Assembly (NCBI RefSeq): GCF_900106805.1
Contig: NZ_FNNP01000011.1
Coordinates: 46,937-110,936, forward strand
Reading direction: 5' to 3'
Source of the DNA: Ruegeria halocynthiae
Lineage (GTDB): Bacteria > Pseudomonadota > Alphaproteobacteria > Rhodobacterales > Rhodobacteraceae
DNA: 64,000 nucleotides
The notes beneath the pieces are model-generated. The model saw only the letters and a list, made by a program, of their open reading frames with translations. It did not search any database and had not been told where the DNA came from. Of the stretch, positions 62,856 to 64,000 are shown one piece after another (position 1 is the first letter of the stretch; each line of letters opens with the position of its first letter). A program made the translations under genes and the position numbers.

Positions 62856-63857
62856 TCAGGCAATACCACCCGAGATGTTTCCTGCAAATCGGCGATTACG
62901 TATAGTTTCCGGTGTGGTTTTGTAGTGATCTCGGAAAGCGCGCGTCAATGCGCCCGGAGATGAAAAACCCGTTGCGGTAGACACTTCGAGAAATGGCATC
63001 TCGGTAAACTGAAGCAAGCTGTGGGCGCGCTCGAGACGAAGTTCCCTGTATGTTGTAAGAAGTTTTACTCCTGTTCGATCCAGAAACCGCCGCTGTAGCT
63101 GGCGTGTCGAGGTGCCAAGCGCCGTGGACAATTCTGGGATTCTAATGGGGTCTTCCAGGTTGCTCTGCATCTTTTCAACGACCTGCCGCACCATCGGATC
63201 GGCTTTGGAACGACGGATCAGTCGGGCCGCAAGCTGGCTTTCACAGGCGGGTTTCTTATCCATCAGACCGATATAACTGCGCACGGAGTCGGCAAGATGC
63301 TCACCGTGATCCAAAGCAATAAAGTCGGACATCAACCGCAATGCAGCCAGTCTGCTCGACGCACTATGGGTGCGGCTATCTGGTGACAAGTATATACCCG
63401 TGCCACTATCGATCAAACCAACCTCGTGTGCTGCGGCAGAAAAATTGGGGTGGACAGACGCAACCGGATTGGCCACGCGGGCTGTGTGGGTTAGCAGAAA
63501 TACCGCGCCACCAACCAAAACCGAGCGCGAGGACAGGTTCAGAACCTGCGCAATCCAGGCTTTGTCGTGCGCCGTTAGTTGACAGCTTTTGTAGATATCT
63601 CCCCAAAAGATCGCGGTGCGCCCGGACCAGTGCAAGGGCCCGCCTGCAGTACCCTGGGCCATGGTGCGGATATTCGTGACATACACATGGTCTTCGGCAA
63701 GATCATTCAGTGCGCGATAGAACTCGACCAGCATATGAGCAGATGCTCTTGCATCAGGCTCGCAGAGAATGATCTCGATCTGATGTTCGCGTTTCTGTCT
63801 TCCCAATGTGGTTTCGGCCAAATGCGCATGGTCATTTGCAGGGACATAGTGCTTCAT
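62856..63857 (-). CDS. GlxA family AraC-type regulator, divergent sensor
   Basis: A 333-residue protein with the same layout as the gene at 61495-62502 but only distant sequence identity. The sensor domain (about 25-205) keeps the elbow-like VLVGGAVFLLTHTARVANPV, yet has alanine where GlxA relatives have cysteine, so it is unlikely to be an enzyme. The C-terminal AraC domain is clear (IPELSTALGTSTRQLQRRFL; FLEVSTATGFSSPGALTRAF). An GGAGG-like site precedes the start at 63857. It lies just behind the terminator of a gene beyond the window, so it is transcribed on its own. Confidence 0.85.
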   Translation of the reverse strand: MKHYVPANDHAHLAETTLGRQKREHQIEIILCEPDARASAHMLVEFYRALNDLAEDHVYVTNIRTMAQGTAGGPLHWSGRTAIFWGDIYKSCQLTAHDKAWIAQVLNLSSRSVLVGGAVFLLTHTARVANPVASVHPNFSAAAHEVGLIDSGTGIYLSPDSRTHSASSRLAALRLMSDFIALDHGEHLADSVRSYIGLMDKKPACESQLAARLIRRSKADPMVRQVVEKMQSNLEDPIRIPELSTALGTSTRQLQRRFLDRTGVKLLTTYRELRLERAHSLLQFTEMPFLEVSTATGFSSPGALTRAFRDHYKTTPETIRNRRFAGNISGGIA

Positions 63858-63914
63858 TTCTCCTCCACCTGTTTTGCACGTGGTTGGCGTTTTGCAGCCG
63901 TTCCTCGATTGGCT

Positions 63915-63945
63915 AAAAACCCCCCTGCCTGATTGGCGGGGGGTT
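63915..63945 (-). terminator. Rho-independent terminator (minus strand)
   Basis: On the minus strand CCCCCCGCCAATCAGGCAGGGGGG forms a hairpin followed by a run of T (the plus strand shows AAAAA before CCCCCC). It lies 13 bases past the stop of the partial gene at the right edge. Confidence 0.8.
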
Positions 63946-63957
63946 TGATGGTTTGTT

Positions 63958-64000
63958 TTATTCAGCTGCGTCTTCGTATTCTGACATTGGCGGGCATGTG
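63958..64000 (-). CDS. C-terminal end of an unidentified gene (partial)
   Basis: The minus strand is open from the right window edge to TAA at 63958-63960 and would end in CPPMSEYEDAAE. The terminator right behind the stop supports a real gene. Thirteen residues are not enough to name the product. Confidence 0.5.
   Translation of the reverse strand, partial: TCPPMSEYEDAAE

Noticed and set aside
1..64000. tRNA, rRNA, riboswitch or CRISPR structures
   Set aside because: No cloverleaf-like GGTTCGA arm, rRNA core sequence, known riboswitch core or regularly spaced repeats were noticed by eye; a covariance-model search would be needed to be certain.

Overview
The window looks like a chromosomal or large-replicon segment of an alphaproteobacterium of the Rhodobacterales (marine Roseobacter-type). 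This is inferred from protein style, the zur-znuCB/znuA arrangement, the many ABC uptake systems each paired with a small catabolic operon, and the IS6/IS5 insertion-sequence types. No rRNA, tRNA or CRISPR array was seen.

Layout. 1-6.3 kb: a fatty-acid-hydroxylase-like gene cut by the window edge, an AraC regulator behind a 21-bp-spaced direct repeat, a small glycine-zipper protein, an eroded IS5-type transposase and an AsmA-like protein. 6.4-13.1 kb: a scrambled IS6 remnant, then a minus-strand operon (class V aminotransferase, polar amino-acid ABC transporter, inositol-monophosphatase-like phosphatase) divergent from a LuxR-type regulator. 13.1-15.5 kb: a graveyard of nested fragments (class III aminotransferase tail, IS6, IS5, IS6) that has cut the 3' end off a CadC-like regulator. 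15.6-18.1 kb: a two-gene operon of a cysteine-synthase-like enzyme and a group II PLP decarboxylase. 18.3-21.1 kb: two broken genes, an M20 dipeptidase and an SMP-30/gluconolactonase-like protein.

21.1-33.9 kb is the most interesting part, an amino-acid/guanidino-compound catabolic island. It holds an operon with ornithine-cyclodeaminase-like, ArgE-like, DauR-like and class I aminotransferase genes. Next comes a LysR gene with a DapA-like lyase, a threonine-dehydratase/EutB-like enzyme, a RidA protein and a decayed arginase-family gene. A second, related LysR gene is divergent from an intact arginase-family hydrolase followed by an APH-fold kinase and an AGXT2L-type class III PLP enzyme. The last pair resembles the hydroxylysine kinase/phospholyase pair of animals, which suggests an undescribed route for a hydroxylated guanidino amino acid. 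A NitT/TauT-type transporter with two short-chain dehydrogenases and a PuuE-like deacetylase follows (34.1-39.3 kb).

39.3-40.9 kb: a second insertion-sequence graveyard (a nearly complete IS6 element, an IS3 OrfA relic, an IS6 fragment). 40.9-44.1 kb: the zinc-uptake locus znuA / zur-znuC-znuB. 44.1-52.6 kb: a carbohydrate operon with ABC importer, RpiR regulator, FGGY kinase, frameshifted class II aldolase and a class I aldolase-like protein, with a 17-bp palindrome upstream. 53.4-60.0 kb: a surface-glycan cluster (GT4, polysaccharide pyruvyl transferase, methyltransferase, UPF0104 membrane protein, GT2, GT-C-like membrane protein). 60.2-64.0 kb: an M20 amidohydrolase and two GlxA-type AraC regulators, ending at the tail of a gene outside the window.

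A recurrent theme is decay. At least four metabolic genes carry single-base deletions or in-frame stops, and every stop examined inside an otherwise conserved frame is one C-to-T step from a glutamine codon. This points either to recent gene loss around mobile elements or, for the deletions, partly to sequence error.
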